Shown piece by piece: positions 16,733 to 25,461 of a stretch of DNA of 64,000 nucleotides. This stretch comes from a bacterium. GTDB taxonomy: Bacteria; Bacillota; Clostridia; Lachnospirales; Lachnospiraceae. The position numbers were made by a program, and so were the translations under genes. Location: positions 248,001 through 312,000 of the forward strand of contig JAMPGX010000001.1 in NCBI GenBank assembly GCA_023663725.1, in the 5' to 3' direction. Every line of letters begins with the position of its first letter. Within the stretch, counting starts at the first letter, position 1. Below the pieces are notes generated by a model. That model saw only the letters and a program-made list of their open reading frames with translations, ran no database searches and was not told where the DNA came from.

Positions 16733-17521
16733 CTACATCAGATCTTTCCCCACATATTTCACGCGGGCGGTTCCCAGCGCCATGACCAATACCGTCGCTC
16801 CCAATAATGTGCCTCCGACAGTGATCTCCCCCGTGCTGAGTATGTCGGACGCGTTGGCGTAGGAGAAGGGGCTGAGGAACGACAGCTTCTCCATCTCCGG
16901 CGCCACCCTGCTCATCAGGTTGTAGGCATAGAGCAGCAGCACCACCCCCAGGCCCACACCCAGCCGGTTCTGCCGGAAAAAGGCGGACGCGGCAAAGCAT
17001 ATGCCGGCCATCTCCAGCCCCAACAATAGCTGCATGGCATGGTACAAAAACATCTCTTTTGCGGGAATCCCCTCCCCCAGCAGCGCAAATCCCAGACCGT
17101 AGAACGCCGTGCAGAGCAGATGAAACAGCAGCAGATTGGTGCAGATCACGCCCCATTTTGCCAGGACCACGTTTCCTCTGGATATGGGCAGAGAAAAAAG
17201 GAATTCACTGGTATGTCTGTCCTCCTCCTTGGAGAGCATGGTCATGCTGATCACGGCGGCGAACATGGTGCCGCCCAGTTCATGGATGGTTCCCACCTCC
17301 GCGGCGTAAAAGCCTTTTAATGTGGCGATGCTGAGCCGGTCCATGCCAAAGGCCGCCGAAAAAGAGCCCATGGCGGCAAAGCTCTCCGCCATGCCCGCCA
17401 TCTCCTCCTGCATACTGGAATACAGGAGGATGCAGGCCATCCCCATGCCGCCCACGCAGACGGACCACAGCAGCAGGGTTTTCCAGTATTGCTTCATTTC
17501 ATGTCGGTATATATAGCGCAT
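16733..17521 (-). CDS. ABC-2 type transporter permease
   Basis: 262 residues with about six hydrophobic segments (after YWKTLLLWSVCV, then around 85, 125, 155, 180 and 240) and the ABC-2 style block KEEDRHTSEFLFSLPISRG, which contacts the ATPase. It pairs with the ATP-binding protein encoded just upstream (27 bases between genes) to form an exporter whose substrate is not evident; such pairs under LytTR/DUF3021 control often serve peptide or drug resistance (inference). GAGGAGAAT lies before the ATG. Confidence 0.85.
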   Translation of the reverse strand: MRYIYRHEMKQYWKTLLLWSVCVGGMGMACILLYSSMQEEMAGMAESFAAMGSFSAAFGMDRLSIATLKGFYAAEVGTIHELGGTMFAAVISMTMLSKEEDRHTSEFLFSLPISRGNVVLAKWGVICTNLLLFHLLCTAFYGLGFALLGEGIPAKEMFLYHAMQLLLGLEMAGICFAASAFFRQNRLGVGLGVVLLLYAYNLMSRVAPEMEKLSFLSPFSYANASDILSTGEITVGGTLLGATVLVMALGTARVKYVGKDLM

Positions 17522-17548
17522 TTGATATTCTCCTCTCGTTCTGTATAT

Positions 17549-18382
17549 TCAGGTTCTATAGTACTGGATAAAGACTTCCTCCAGGGGCGGCTCTTCGATG
17601 AGCAGCTCCCTGATATCGTGTCCCATCAGTTCGCGGTACAGTTCGTTCAGGTCCTTTTCGTACAGGAATTCTTCCTCCACGCCGTCCCGTATCCACTTGA
17701 TCCGCTTTGCACCAGCTCCGGTCAACTCTGTCACCGACTCCACGCTCTGCAACCGCCCTTCCTTCATAATGGCCACCCGGTCGCAGTAGCGCTTCACCTC
17801 CGACAGCACATGGGTGGACAGCATACAGGTGGCGCCCCGCTCTACATATTCCCGAATCAGCCGGAAAAATTCCGTCTGCATCAACGGGTCCAGGCCGCTG
17901 GTGGGCTCGTCAAACACGAACAGCCCTGGTCTGTGCTGCATGGCGCAGACAATGCTCACCTTCTTGCGGTTCCCCAGAGACAGCTCCCGTATCCGCTTCT
18001 CCGTATCCACCTGTAACCGCTCGCAGAGCATGGCCGCCTCTTCATCGCAATCCACCCCTCGCACGCGGGCCGCCAGGCGAATGACTTCCTTCACTTTCAT
18101 GGTCGGATAGAACATGGCCTCCGAGGGCATATAGCCGATCTGGGCCAGAATCTCCTCCCGATGGCGGCGGATGTCCCGTTCAAACAGCCGTATGCTGCCT
18201 CGGTCAAAGCCGATAAATCCCAGCATTGACCGGATAGTCGTGGATTTGCCCGCCCCGTTGGGACCCAAGAATCCGAAGATCTCCCCCTGCTCTACCGACA
18301 GGCTTAAATCTGTCACACCCCTGTGTTTTCCATAGCTCTTCGTCATCTGCTCGATCTCTATGACCCTCTCTGCCTTGCTCAT
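17549..18382 (-). CDS. ABC transporter ATP-binding protein
   Basis: 277 residues from the ATG at 18382, preceded by GAGGGAGCGAAG; a frame-open GTG at 18421 is too close to its purine tract. Walker A FLGPNGAGKST (about 38-48), signature LSLGNRKKVSIV (about 138), Walker B LFVFDEPTSGLDP, and the switch His in STHVLSE. The C-terminal 70 residues are the usual accessory region of the drug/bacteriocin exporter ATPases. It energises the downstream ABC-2 permease. Confidence 0.9.
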   Translation of the reverse strand: MSKAERVIEIEQMTKSYGKHRGVTDLSLSVEQGEIFGFLGPNGAGKSTTIRSMLGFIGFDRGSIRLFERDIRRHREEILAQIGYMPSEAMFYPTMKVKEVIRLAARVRGVDCDEEAAMLCERLQVDTEKRIRELSLGNRKKVSIVCAMQHRPGLFVFDEPTSGLDPLMQTEFFRLIREYVERGATCMLSTHVLSEVKRYCDRVAIMKEGRLQSVESVTELTGAGAKRIKWIRDGVEEEFLYEKDLNELYRELMGHDIRELLIEEPPLEEVFIQYYRT

Positions 18383-18420
18383 CTTCGCTCCCTCTCTTTC
18401 CTGTACTCTGATTTTTCCCA

Positions 18421-18966
18421 CTACTCCTGATCCCGCTCTTTTTTTTCTGCCTTATCTTCGGCTCCGATTTCCCGACTGCCAGCTCTCTCCTGAAACGCCC
18501 GCAGATCCTCGTTTAACTGTTTGGCGTCCAGCACCCTCTTGATCTTATAGACCAGAAAACCACAGAGGTAGGCCAGCACCATGAACAGCGCAAACAAGAC
18601 GGTCACGAAAACGCTCCTGTCAAACCAGCTACCCAGCCAGGAGACCGCCGTGTGGATACCGGCGCAGAGCAGCAGATACGCGCTCTCCCGAATACCCAGC
18701 CGTTCTCCCTCGTCGAATCTGTCAAGCACATACCATTGCAGATATCCCATCCCATAAGTCAGCAAGATCATCTCACCCATATGCAGGATATCGGCCTCCC
18801 TGCTGCCGCCGAGCAACCGATACACAGAGTAGAAGAAGAGGATGCAAAAAAAATAGATACACGCCTTGAACTCTATGGCGATCTCCACCACCAGATAGCG
18901 CTCCAACAGCGTCATCTTTTTCCCATCCCGTCCGCCTCTGTCCGATCTCTTGTTATCCATGTTCAT
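18421..18966 (-). CDS. DUF3021 membrane protein
   Basis: 181 residues with four hydrophobic helices (about 35-55, 62-82, 93-112, 120-145) and a charged C-terminal tail (QLNEDLRAFQERAGS, then Lys/Glu-rich). The length, topology and position directly after a stand-alone LytTR gene are those of DUF3021 proteins. They are generally taken to be membrane inhibitors or sensors for the adjacent LytTR factor (family knowledge). The stop codon is 18 bases before the LytTR-linked ABC ATPase start region, so all four genes probably form one operon. Confidence 0.8.
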   Translation of the reverse strand: MNMDNKRSDRGGRDGKKMTLLERYLVVEIAIEFKACIYFFCILFFYSVYRLLGGSREADILHMGEMILLTYGMGYLQWYVLDRFDEGERLGIRESAYLLLCAGIHTAVSWLGSWFDRSVFVTVLFALFMVLAYLCGFLVYKIKRVLDAKQLNEDLRAFQERAGSREIGAEDKAEKKERDQE

Positions 18967-18984
18967 GCCCTCCCAACTCTATAT

Positions 18985-19422
18985 CTATTCACCCTTAAGT
19001 CTCCTGCGGAAATCTGACGCGTAGGTGCGGGAGATCATGATATGCTCCCCGTTGCACATCGTGGCGTCGATACGGTTGTTCGCCCTGCTCGTAAGCTCCC
19101 GCACCTTGTCGATATTGATGATGACAGACTTGCTGCACCGGAAGAAGTTGACTGTGCCCAACAACTGTTCGAGCTGTAGCAGAGAATAATCCATCTGCAG
19201 GACATCGTTCTCTGTATAGGCAAAGGTCCTTCCCTCTACGCTTTCCAGATACAGGATCTCCGACGGCTCCAGAATCATCCGCCTCCCCTCACTGTTTCCG
19301 ATCAATCTGCGGCTTTGCAGCTCCAGAAACCGTATCAGCTGTTCCATCTCCAGCGACAGGTCCGCACAGCGCAGAATCACTTCATTCTCTCCCTGGGAGA
19401 TATGTTCTATGGTGTATTTCAT
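18985..19422 (-). CDS. LytTR-family DNA-binding regulator
   Basis: 145 residues. Residues about 45-143 are a LytTR domain: EPSEILYLESVEGRTFAYT, FFRCSKSVIINIDKV, and HIMISRTYASDFRRRL. The N-terminal 45 residues (EHISQGENEVILRC) are a short beta-rich extension, not a receiver domain, as is usual for LytTR/DUF3021 pairs. It probably activates its own operon through the direct repeats at 19506-19532. Confidence 0.9.
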   Translation of the reverse strand: MKYTIEHISQGENEVILRCADLSLEMEQLIRFLELQSRRLIGNSEGRRMILEPSEILYLESVEGRTFAYTENDVLQMDYSLLQLEQLLGTVNFFRCSKSVIINIDKVRELTSRANNRIDATMCNGEHIMISRTYASDFRRRLKGE

Positions 19423-19465
19423 AAAGACTCCTTTCGTCGGAACTGGATTTCAATACAGCAAGGTT

Positions 19466-19494
19466 ATTGTAACAATTTCTTTTCCCAACGGCAA
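19466..19494 (-). promoter_or_regulatory. Promoter of the LytTR/DUF3021/ABC operon
   Basis: On the minus strand, TTGCCG (19494-19489), a 17-base spacer and TACAAT (19471-19466). The leader is about 40 bases, with GAAAGGAG before the LytTR ATG. Confidence 0.55.
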
Positions 19495-19505
19495 TACTGC
19501 ACAGG

Positions 19506-19532
19506 ACAAGTGACACTTTTTCCTGAACAAGT
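19506..19532 (-). promoter_or_regulatory. Candidate LytTR binding site (two direct repeats, 21-bp period)
   Basis: ACTTGT occurs twice on the minus strand with exactly 21 bases (two helical turns) between starts, immediately upstream of the operon -35 box (about -50 and -71 from the predicted start). LytTR factors are known to bind such in-phase direct repeats as dimers on one DNA face. The sequence match itself is short, so this is inference from spacing and position. Confidence 0.5.
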
Positions 19533-19599
19533 AGCACAGCCATCCTGCATTTGCGTGTTCTTGAACTCACTTTGGACTTACTATTTAGCGCTATTATCC

Positions 19600-19628
19600 T
19601 TGTAACAATTATCAAATTGTGCTACACT
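19600..19628 (+). promoter_or_regulatory. Promoter of the membrane glycosyltransferase gene
   Basis: TTGTAA at 19600-19605, 17-base spacer, TACACT at 19623-19628; it leaves a leader of about 95 bases. The -35 lies within TTGTAACAATT, a sequence that recurs at the opposing LytTR promoter. Confidence 0.45.
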
Positions 19629-19729
19629 GAGACTGTTCCGCAGCGCAATCAGGCTCATCAATGATACAATAACGCCGGTAGATAGGCTCTATCTCATCTA
19701 TCTTCCAGCAGTATGGAAAAGAGGGAATT

Positions 19730-21655
19730 ATGTTTCATCGACCGCAAAATACCCGTATATTCTGGTACATTTCTCTGGGTGTTATCATTTTTACAATAAT
19801 ATTTTTACATTTTTACAAATTATCCGAAATCCCATATGGACTGAATGTGGATGAGGTTGGTTCAGCATACGATGCTTACTGCATAGCAAAATATGGTGCT
19901 GATCGTTATGCTAAAAGCTATCCAGTCTATTTTACCAATTATGGAGATGGGCAAAATGCGCTCTATACCTACTTGACAGCTCTGTTTTTCCGTCTGTTTG
20001 GCACCTCCAAGACAGTTATTCGCTTGGGAATCGCTCTCTTTGCTCTGGCAGGCGCACTGTTTGGCTATTTATTGTCCGCCGAAAAATGGAAAGGGAAAAA
20101 AGTTCCCCTTCTATTTCTATGCTTATATACCATTCTGCCCATTTTTATCATGACGCAGCGTTTTGGCCTAGAGAGTCATCTGATGTTGTCCGCCTCGATT
20201 ATTACGCTCTATATCACCATGAAGGCGCTGGAAACGGGCAAATGGCAGTTCTATTTGTTGGCGGGCATTGTCGCGGGCATTTCCCTGTACACCTACGCGC
20301 TTATGTATATCGTAATGCCTGTCTATCTGCTCCTGTGGTTCTCCTATGGAATCTATCTGCGAAAAATACAGCTGCGGAAGCTGCCATTTCTACTTCTCTC
20401 CCTTGGAGTGCTGGCAGCTCCCCTGATAATGGTACAGATCATCAATATCTTCTCTCTGCCGGAGATGCATATCGGCCCTTTTACCCTCACGCGGCTCCCC
20501 AATTACCGTTCCGGAGAGCTTGGCTTTCAGGATATATTCCGCAATCTGAAGCAGATGTTTACAAACACCATGCTCTATGACAACCTATCATACAATACGA
20601 TACCAAGATATGGAACCCTGTATTATTTTTCGCTGCCTTTCCTGTTTGTGGGCCTGTACAAATCCATCAGAGAAGCATGTGTTTCCGTTAAGCGGCGGCA
20701 TTTTGACTGTTCTGTCCTCATCCTGTTCTGGCTGATCGGAGAATTTGTCATGGGATGCCTCTTAAAAGGTTGGTCCACTCCCAACACCACCCGCATGATC
20801 GGCATATACATCACATACCTGTATTTTATTGCCAGCGGAATCTATTCTGTCTGGGAATTTCTGAGGAAGAGCTGGCTGAAAAAAGCCTTTGCCTCAATAC
20901 TGGCTGGACTGTATGCTATCTCCTTTGTCTCTTTTATCCATTTTTATTTCACGGACTATAACCGGCAAGCCTTTCCGCTAAACTGGTTATTCTACGAAAC
21001 TTACGAGGAAATATCCTCTCTCCTCGAAGAACACTGGGGGGAAGAATGGACCTCCCGCTCAACCTGTTATCCATTCAACTATGTATATTATCTATGGTCG
21101 TACAAGGTAAATCCCTATGAGATGAATCTCACAGCCAACGGGCATGACAGCTTCCGAGGAGATTATATCAATGAGCTTGTCCCCAACACGCTCGTAGCTT
21201 GCAACTATGTGATCTTTCACACGGATCAAAGCTCCATTGATCTGCTGTCAGAGATGGGATATACCCCCATAGAGACTGATCAATTCATCTATTTTATCAG
21301 TCCTCTGGAAAATTTTGATCTGGCGGTAGAGCAACAGCAGTATTTCTATATAGACAGTCTAAAGGTCGTAGATCAATTGATCCTGTTTTCCGGCTGGTGC
21401 ATTGACGAAGAGACGAACCTGCCATTCACGGAATATCTTTTTGAGCTGGATGATACTGTGATAGAGGTTGAAAAGCTAGAACGTCAAGATGTTGTGGATG
21501 TCTTCGGGAACGATTCATTTCTGATGAGCGGATTCCGTGCACAGTTGCCTATAGATGCGTTGAACGCCTGTGATTCCTTCACTTTTTCGGGAATTCGAGA
21601 TGACGGCTCCAAGGAGATAATCTATCAGCAGCTCCGCAAAAGCGACGAGCATTAA
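19730..21655 (+). CDS. Membrane glycosyltransferase of the ArnT/PMT type (GT39/GT83-like)
   Basis: 641 residues. There are about ten transmembrane helices in the first 410 residues and a soluble C-terminal part of about 230. The first extracytoplasmic loop carries the acidic motif GLNVDEVGSAYDAYC and YTNYGDGQNALYTY, like the catalytic Asp/Glu loop of polyprenyl-phosphate-dependent transferases (ArnT, PMT, YfhO-type). It would move a sugar from a lipid-phosphate donor to a cell-surface acceptor; donor and acceptor are unknown. A monocistronic gene with AGAGGGAATT before the ATG and a terminator downstream. Confidence 0.75.
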   Translation: MFHRPQNTRIFWYISLGVIIFTIIFLHFYKLSEIPYGLNVDEVGSAYDAYCIAKYGADRYAKSYPVYFTNYGDGQNALYTYLTALFFRLFGTSKTVIRLGIALFALAGALFGYLLSAEKWKGKKVPLLFLCLYTILPIFIMTQRFGLESHLMLSASIITLYITMKALETGKWQFYLLAGIVAGISLYTYALMYIVMPVYLLLWFSYGIYLRKIQLRKLPFLLLSLGVLAAPLIMVQIINIFSLPEMHIGPFTLTRLPNYRSGELGFQDIFRNLKQMFTNTMLYDNLSYNTIPRYGTLYYFSLPFLFVGLYKSIREACVSVKRRHFDCSVLILFWLIGEFVMGCLLKGWSTPNTTRMIGIYITYLYFIASGIYSVWEFLRKSWLKKAFASILAGLYAISFVSFIHFYFTDYNRQAFPLNWLFYETYEEISSLLEEHWGEEWTSRSTCYPFNYVYYLWSYKVNPYEMNLTANGHDSFRGDYINELVPNTLVACNYVIFHTDQSSIDLLSEMGYTPIETDQFIYFISPLENFDLAVEQQQYFYIDSLKVVDQLILFSGWCIDEETNLPFTEYLFELDDTVIEVEKLERQDVVDVFGNDSFLMSGFRAQLPIDALNACDSFTFSGIRDDGSKEIIYQQLRKSDEH

Positions 21656-21703
21656 CCTGACGAAAGCTAAGATTATCCCATTTCGGCTGCGCACATGACA
21701 AGA

Positions 21704-21729
21704 GGGACCTCCCACTGTCGGGAAGTCCC
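21704..21729. terminator. Hairpin terminator between convergent genes
   Basis: GGGACCTCCC (21704-21713) and GGGAAGTCCC (21720-21729) pair with one C-A mismatch around a 6-base loop. On the plus strand it is followed by CCCTCTTCGTCTTATT. It serves the glycosyltransferase gene and possibly the AraC gene that ends at 21741. Confidence 0.6.
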
Positions 21730-21740
21730 CCCTCTTCGTC

Positions 21741-23207
21741 TTATTCTTGCAGATATGCCACAAGGCACGACAGCGCCGCCTCGTCCTGGGCTTTAGCCTG
21801 CAGAATCAGCTCCGCCAACTGTTCGCGTACTTTTCTGTCCGCCAGCTGCCGTAACATGGCGTCCATGTCCGACCAATCGCCGATCAGTCCGCTCATCTCC
21901 CCTGCGGCGGCACTCACATTCCGAAAATGGCGGGCCGCCTGCTCCAGTTTCGCGTTATGTTCCCCTGTCTGTTGCCCCGCCAGCTCCAGCAGGTATCTGG
22001 CTCCCTGCTCTCTGCCGTCCGCCAGGCATTGGGCAGCGTCGTTCTGTACCAACAGCTTGGAAAACAGACTATCATAGACCTCGCTGGCAAAGTGGCTATC
22101 CTCCAAAAGCATCTCCCTCCATGCGTCATAGGCCAGTATTCCCTTGGCGTAAGAATGATCTTTCCGCCCTTCCAGAGCCTTGACTGCCTGCCTCAATATC
22201 TCTCTGGGAGCCATGCCCTCCCCGTTTATGGGGCCTAAACACATCACCGCCTGGGTGTCTGTGTTCTCCCACCAGCTCTTGCTGATAAAGTACCCGTTCT
22301 CCGCAGTGCTGACGCCGCCCGCGTGTTCCGGGTCATCTTGGAAAAAGTTCCATCCCAGCAGACTGTCTCCGTCCTCCTCGTACCCCGCCACAATACATGG
22401 CTCTGGCGGCCCGATGATACCCAACGCAATACAGGGATACCCCTCGGCCAGATGTTCCTTAATATATGCCAGAAAATCCTCCTTGGTCGTAGACTCTTCC
22501 CTTCCAAGGAAAGAGAACTCCCTTCCCAGAGCCTTCGCTCCCAGCCCATACACCTGATTAGACTCGTTGAAAGCATGATAAATATCTACATTGCTCAGAT
22601 CCCAACACGCTGTGTTCCACACCAGCCGAAACGCCGCTCCGGTGGCTGCCATGATATAGGGGTAGGACACATCGTCCCCCAGATACTCCGACACCGCTTT
22701 GATACAGATGGGGAAGGGCGTGGCACTGCCATAACTGCCGTATTTCACTTGCTGAATGTCATATAATACTATACCGTTCTGCTCATCCTGTCTCCTGTTA
22801 TCCATATTACTCCTCTTCTCTTTCTCCTGGAGCAATTCAAGACCATACACGCCGGACCGCAGCGACGCCTTGCCCAGAATAGGTCTGTCACGGCGAAAGT
22901 CGCTGGGCGACATGCCGATGACTCTACAGAAGGCACGGGTATAGGCTTCGTGGGAGCCAAAGCCCCACTCCAAAGCGATATCCAATATATTCCTGTCCGT
23001 ATGCAAGAGCTGCGCCGCCGACAAAATAATCCTCCGTCTTCTATGGTAACGCATAATAGACATCCCCACCTGACCTGCGAAAAGTTCCCGGATATAATTT
23101 TCTGAGAACCCGAATTTCTGACCCATCCGCCTTACATCCAGGCGGGAGTCGGTCACATGACTCTCCACATAGCTGACCATGGCCCGTGTTATGGTTGAAT
23201 AGCTCAT
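21741..23207 (-). CDS. AraC-family regulator fused to a C39/BtrH-like domain
   Basis: About 488 residues from the ATG at 23207 (GAGAGGAACAGTCA before it); a GTG at 23225 also opens the frame. Residues about 1-105 are an AraC double helix-turn-helix placed at the N-terminus (RRMGQKFGFSENYIRELF, LDIALEWGFGSHEAYTRAF). From about 145 the protein has an aromatic-rich region (YGSYGSATPFPICIKAVSEY, MAATGAAFRLVWN, GYPCIALGIIGPPEPCIVAGYE, LLGWNFFQDDP) that resembles the BtrH/C39-like papain-fold domains used as sensors. The last 120 residues are helical. The effector is unknown. It follows the MFS exporter gene by 14 bases and may regulate it. Confidence 0.75.
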   Translation of the reverse strand: MSYSTITRAMVSYVESHVTDSRLDVRRMGQKFGFSENYIRELFAGQVGMSIMRYHRRRRIILSAAQLLHTDRNILDIALEWGFGSHEAYTRAFCRVIGMSPSDFRRDRPILGKASLRSGVYGLELLQEKEKRSNMDNRRQDEQNGIVLYDIQQVKYGSYGSATPFPICIKAVSEYLGDDVSYPYIMAATGAAFRLVWNTACWDLSNVDIYHAFNESNQVYGLGAKALGREFSFLGREESTTKEDFLAYIKEHLAEGYPCIALGIIGPPEPCIVAGYEEDGDSLLGWNFFQDDPEHAGGVSTAENGYFISKSWWENTDTQAVMCLGPINGEGMAPREILRQAVKALEGRKDHSYAKGILAYDAWREMLLEDSHFASEVYDSLFSKLLVQNDAAQCLADGREQGARYLLELAGQQTGEHNAKLEQAARHFRNVSAAAGEMSGLIGDWSDMDAMLRQLADRKVREQLAELILQAKAQDEAALSCLVAYLQE

Positions 23208-23221
23208 TGACTGTTCCTCTC

Positions 23222-24562
23222 TCACTGCAGTGTAGGTTCATTGTAACAGGAATCTCCAGCGGATTCTTGACTTTTCTGAGGATGCTTTTCTCCGTCGCTC
23301 CAACGGTATTTTCGTAACATGATCCAGAACACGACGCACACCGCGACGCCTGTAAATCCGATACAGCAGAACAGGAACGCCGCGCCTGAACCCTTGCCCG
23401 TGCCGAACAGCAGACTGAGGATTCCCTGTCCGCCAGCTCTCGCCATAAACGGCTCAAACAGTTCATCCACGAGAATCCCACCGACCAGGAATCCCATCGG
23501 AATCGTGAAAAACTGCAGCGCGTTGCGGCAGGAGTAGACGCGTCCCTGCATTTTAGTAGGGATAGTTCTACGGAAAATTACGTCCATATTGGCATTCATA
23601 TACGGGATCGAAAGCCATCCCAGGACGGCTCCCAGCGACCACAGCGGCGTGGAATTGCCAAACGCGAGAAAGAAATTCTCGGTGCTCATCGAGAGCAGCA
23701 ATGCCGCGCAGATCGCCCGCACTCTGTTTTTCGGAGCGGGCAGAAGAGCAGCCAGAGCGCTCCCCGCAAGCGTCGCTATCCCAACGCAGGTATTCACGAC
23801 TCCGAGAGCCGTCTCCCCGCTCTTGGACAGGATCATCGCCGGAAGCGCGGCGTCATAGACCGAAGCGATCAGATTGATGCAGGAAAGAAACGCAATCAAA
23901 TTCAGGATCAGCGGATTCTGTTTCAGCCACAACAGCCCCTTGCCCACCGATTTAAGCAGCGATTCTCTCTCCACTTCAGAGCGCTCTGGCTCGGAGATGG
24001 GGATAAACAGCAGCAGGGTGAAAAAGGCCACTGCAAAGGTGATCAGATCCACCGCGATCACGACTTCCATGCCTGCAAAGGCAAACAGCGCCGTTGCGAT
24101 CACCGGCGTCAAAATAGAGTTCAATGACTGCGAAAAGGAGCGCAGTCCACTCGTCCTCTGATAGTGCTCCTCTGGAATCAGCATCGTTGCCGCAACCTCG
24201 GCCGCAGGCTGCTGTACGGTATTCATCAGGCCGTTGAGCGCATTGATGAGATACAGATGCCACACCTGGAGGGTATTCGTCCTGCTCAGCACCAGCACGG
24301 CCACCGTGGTGAGCGCCGCAAACAGATCACAGAGCAGCATGGTTTTCTTCTTGTTCCATCTGTCGCTGAGCGCGCCCGCAAAGATGCTCATCAGCACATA
24401 GGGCGCATAGGAACACACCGACAGAAGCGCGGTCTGCAGCGCCGAACCGCTCTGCAGATAGATCCACAGCACCAGGGCATAACTCGTCAGGCCGCTCCCC
24501 AACGCGGACAGCGACTGTGTACTCCATAATATAAGATACGTTTTTAAATCTTTCTTCATCAT
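23222..24562 (-). CDS. MFS exporter (macrolide-efflux/EntS-like)
   Basis: 446 residues with twelve predicted membrane segments. MFS motif A appears as GALSDRWNKKKTM after helix 2 (about residues 62-74), and the helix-5 region QPAAEVAATMLIPEE is characteristic of the DHA3 drug-efflux branch (MefA, EntS). The likely role is proton-driven export of a drug or natural product. AAGGAGCAAAGTC precedes the ATG pair. Its 346-base upstream gap contains a strong hairpin (24661-24692) that may be part of a regulated leader. Confidence 0.85.
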   Translation of the reverse strand: MMKKDLKTYLILWSTQSLSALGSGLTSYALVLWIYLQSGSALQTALLSVCSYAPYVLMSIFAGALSDRWNKKKTMLLCDLFAALTTVAVLVLSRTNTLQVWHLYLINALNGLMNTVQQPAAEVAATMLIPEEHYQRTSGLRSFSQSLNSILTPVIATALFAFAGMEVVIAVDLITFAVAFFTLLLFIPISEPERSEVERESLLKSVGKGLLWLKQNPLILNLIAFLSCINLIASVYDAALPAMILSKSGETALGVVNTCVGIATLAGSALAALLPAPKNRVRAICAALLLSMSTENFFLAFGNSTPLWSLGAVLGWLSIPYMNANMDVIFRRTIPTKMQGRVYSCRNALQFFTIPMGFLVGGILVDELFEPFMARAGGQGILSLLFGTGKGSGAAFLFCCIGFTGVAVCVVFWIMLRKYRWSDGEKHPQKSQESAGDSCYNEPTLQ

Positions 24563-24660
24563 GACTTTGCTCCTTCTTATAATAACGAGATTTTATATTT
24601 TTGCCGAAGTGCAAAGTCTGAGGACTGATACTGACGGGCGCCAGGCTCGTGAGTAATCCC

Positions 24661-24692
24661 CTCTGTGCGGTGTCCTCAAACCCTGCACAGAG
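24661..24692 (-). promoter_or_regulatory. Hairpin in the MFS exporter leader
   Basis: CTCTGTGC (24661-24668) and GCACAGAG (24685-24692) form an 8-bp perfect stem with a 16-base loop, about 100 bases upstream of the MFS start. A reading frame beginning ATGAGCATTAAAAG at 24764 runs through it. No U-tract follows, so it is not a plain terminator. The remainder of the 24563-24908 gap shows no gene. Confidence 0.35.
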
Positions 24693-24826
24693 CTTTTGCA
24701 GCGCAGATAGGCATATCTTCCTCCAATCCGTTGTACTGAAGACAACTATTCTTTTAATGCTCATTGTAACATGTTTCCAGTTTCAGTGCCAATATTTCCG
24801 CAAAAATCCCTTAATCAAAATAGGAG

Positions 24827-24855
24827 TGGAAATAGCATAATACCTTTGATATAAT
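24827..24855 (+). promoter_or_regulatory. Promoter of the small membrane protein gene
   Basis: A perfect TATAAT at 24850-24855 with a weak -35 (TGGAAA, 24827-24832) at 17-base spacing. Confidence 0.45.
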
Positions 24856-24908
24856 AAGAGCGATAAAGGGCAGTTACTCAAAAAGCATTTCATCAGAAAG
24901 GTACAAAT

Positions 24909-25394
24909 ATGTTCCGTTTCGGCTTTTCCTATGTGGGACTGATCTATCTTTTGATGTTGTTTATCCCCAACATCATCTGGACAAAATATCAGCCCCAGGA
25001 CTACGAACAATACGCACAGCGGGAAAATAAGGTCTTGCAGATGCTGGAACGAATAGGAGAAGTATCGGTGTGCTGCTGTGTGCTGATCTTCTCTGATTTC
25101 AATATAAGACTGCATTTCCCTTGGTGCATATGGCTTTTGGTTTCCTTTGCGCTGATGCTCCTGTATGAAGCGTACTGGATACGGTATTTCCGAAGCGAAA
25201 AGAGGATGTCGGATTTCTACCGGAGTATCTGCGGAATTCCCGTTGCGGGAGCCACATTGCCGGTATGCGCGTTCCTGCTCCTCGGCGTATACGGATGCAA
25301 TCTGTTTCTCCTCGTCTCGACAGTGATTCTGGGGATTGGCCACATTGGGATTCATATGGATCACTATAAGGAAATATCCGGCGCTTCGAAGTAG
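24909..25394 (+). CDS. Small multi-pass membrane protein, function unknown
   Basis: 161 residues with about five hydrophobic helices (residues 5-24, 50-62, 70-86, 107-128, 132-150). Conserved-looking features are YQPQDYEQYAQRENKVLQ after helix 1 and YEAYWIRYFRSEKRM between helices 3 and 4. No known catalytic motif was recognised. A single gene with its own promoter, AGAAAGG ribosome site and downstream terminator. It lies divergent to the MFS exporter and convergent to the zinc-ribbon ABC exporter. Confidence 0.75.
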   Translation: MFRFGFSYVGLIYLLMLFIPNIIWTKYQPQDYEQYAQRENKVLQMLERIGEVSVCCCVLIFSDFNIRLHFPWCIWLLVSFALMLLYEAYWIRYFRSEKRMSDFYRSICGIPVAGATLPVCAFLLLGVYGCNLFLLVSTVILGIGHIGIHMDHYKEISGASK

Positions 25395-25412
25395 AGCGTG
25401 CAGATACCACAA

Positions 25413-25449
25413 TGCGGATGCTGGCTTTCACAAAGGCCATGCATCCGCA
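25413..25449. terminator. Strong hairpin between convergent genes
   Basis: TGCGGATGC (25413-25421) pairs with GCATCCGCA (25441-25449), and the stem extends inward through TGGC/GGCCA and TTT/AAA with small bulges. It lies between the plus-strand small membrane gene and the minus-strand ABC gene and probably acts in both directions, although neither side has a long U-tract. Confidence 0.55.
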
Positions 25450-25461
25450 CCGATAATTCGT

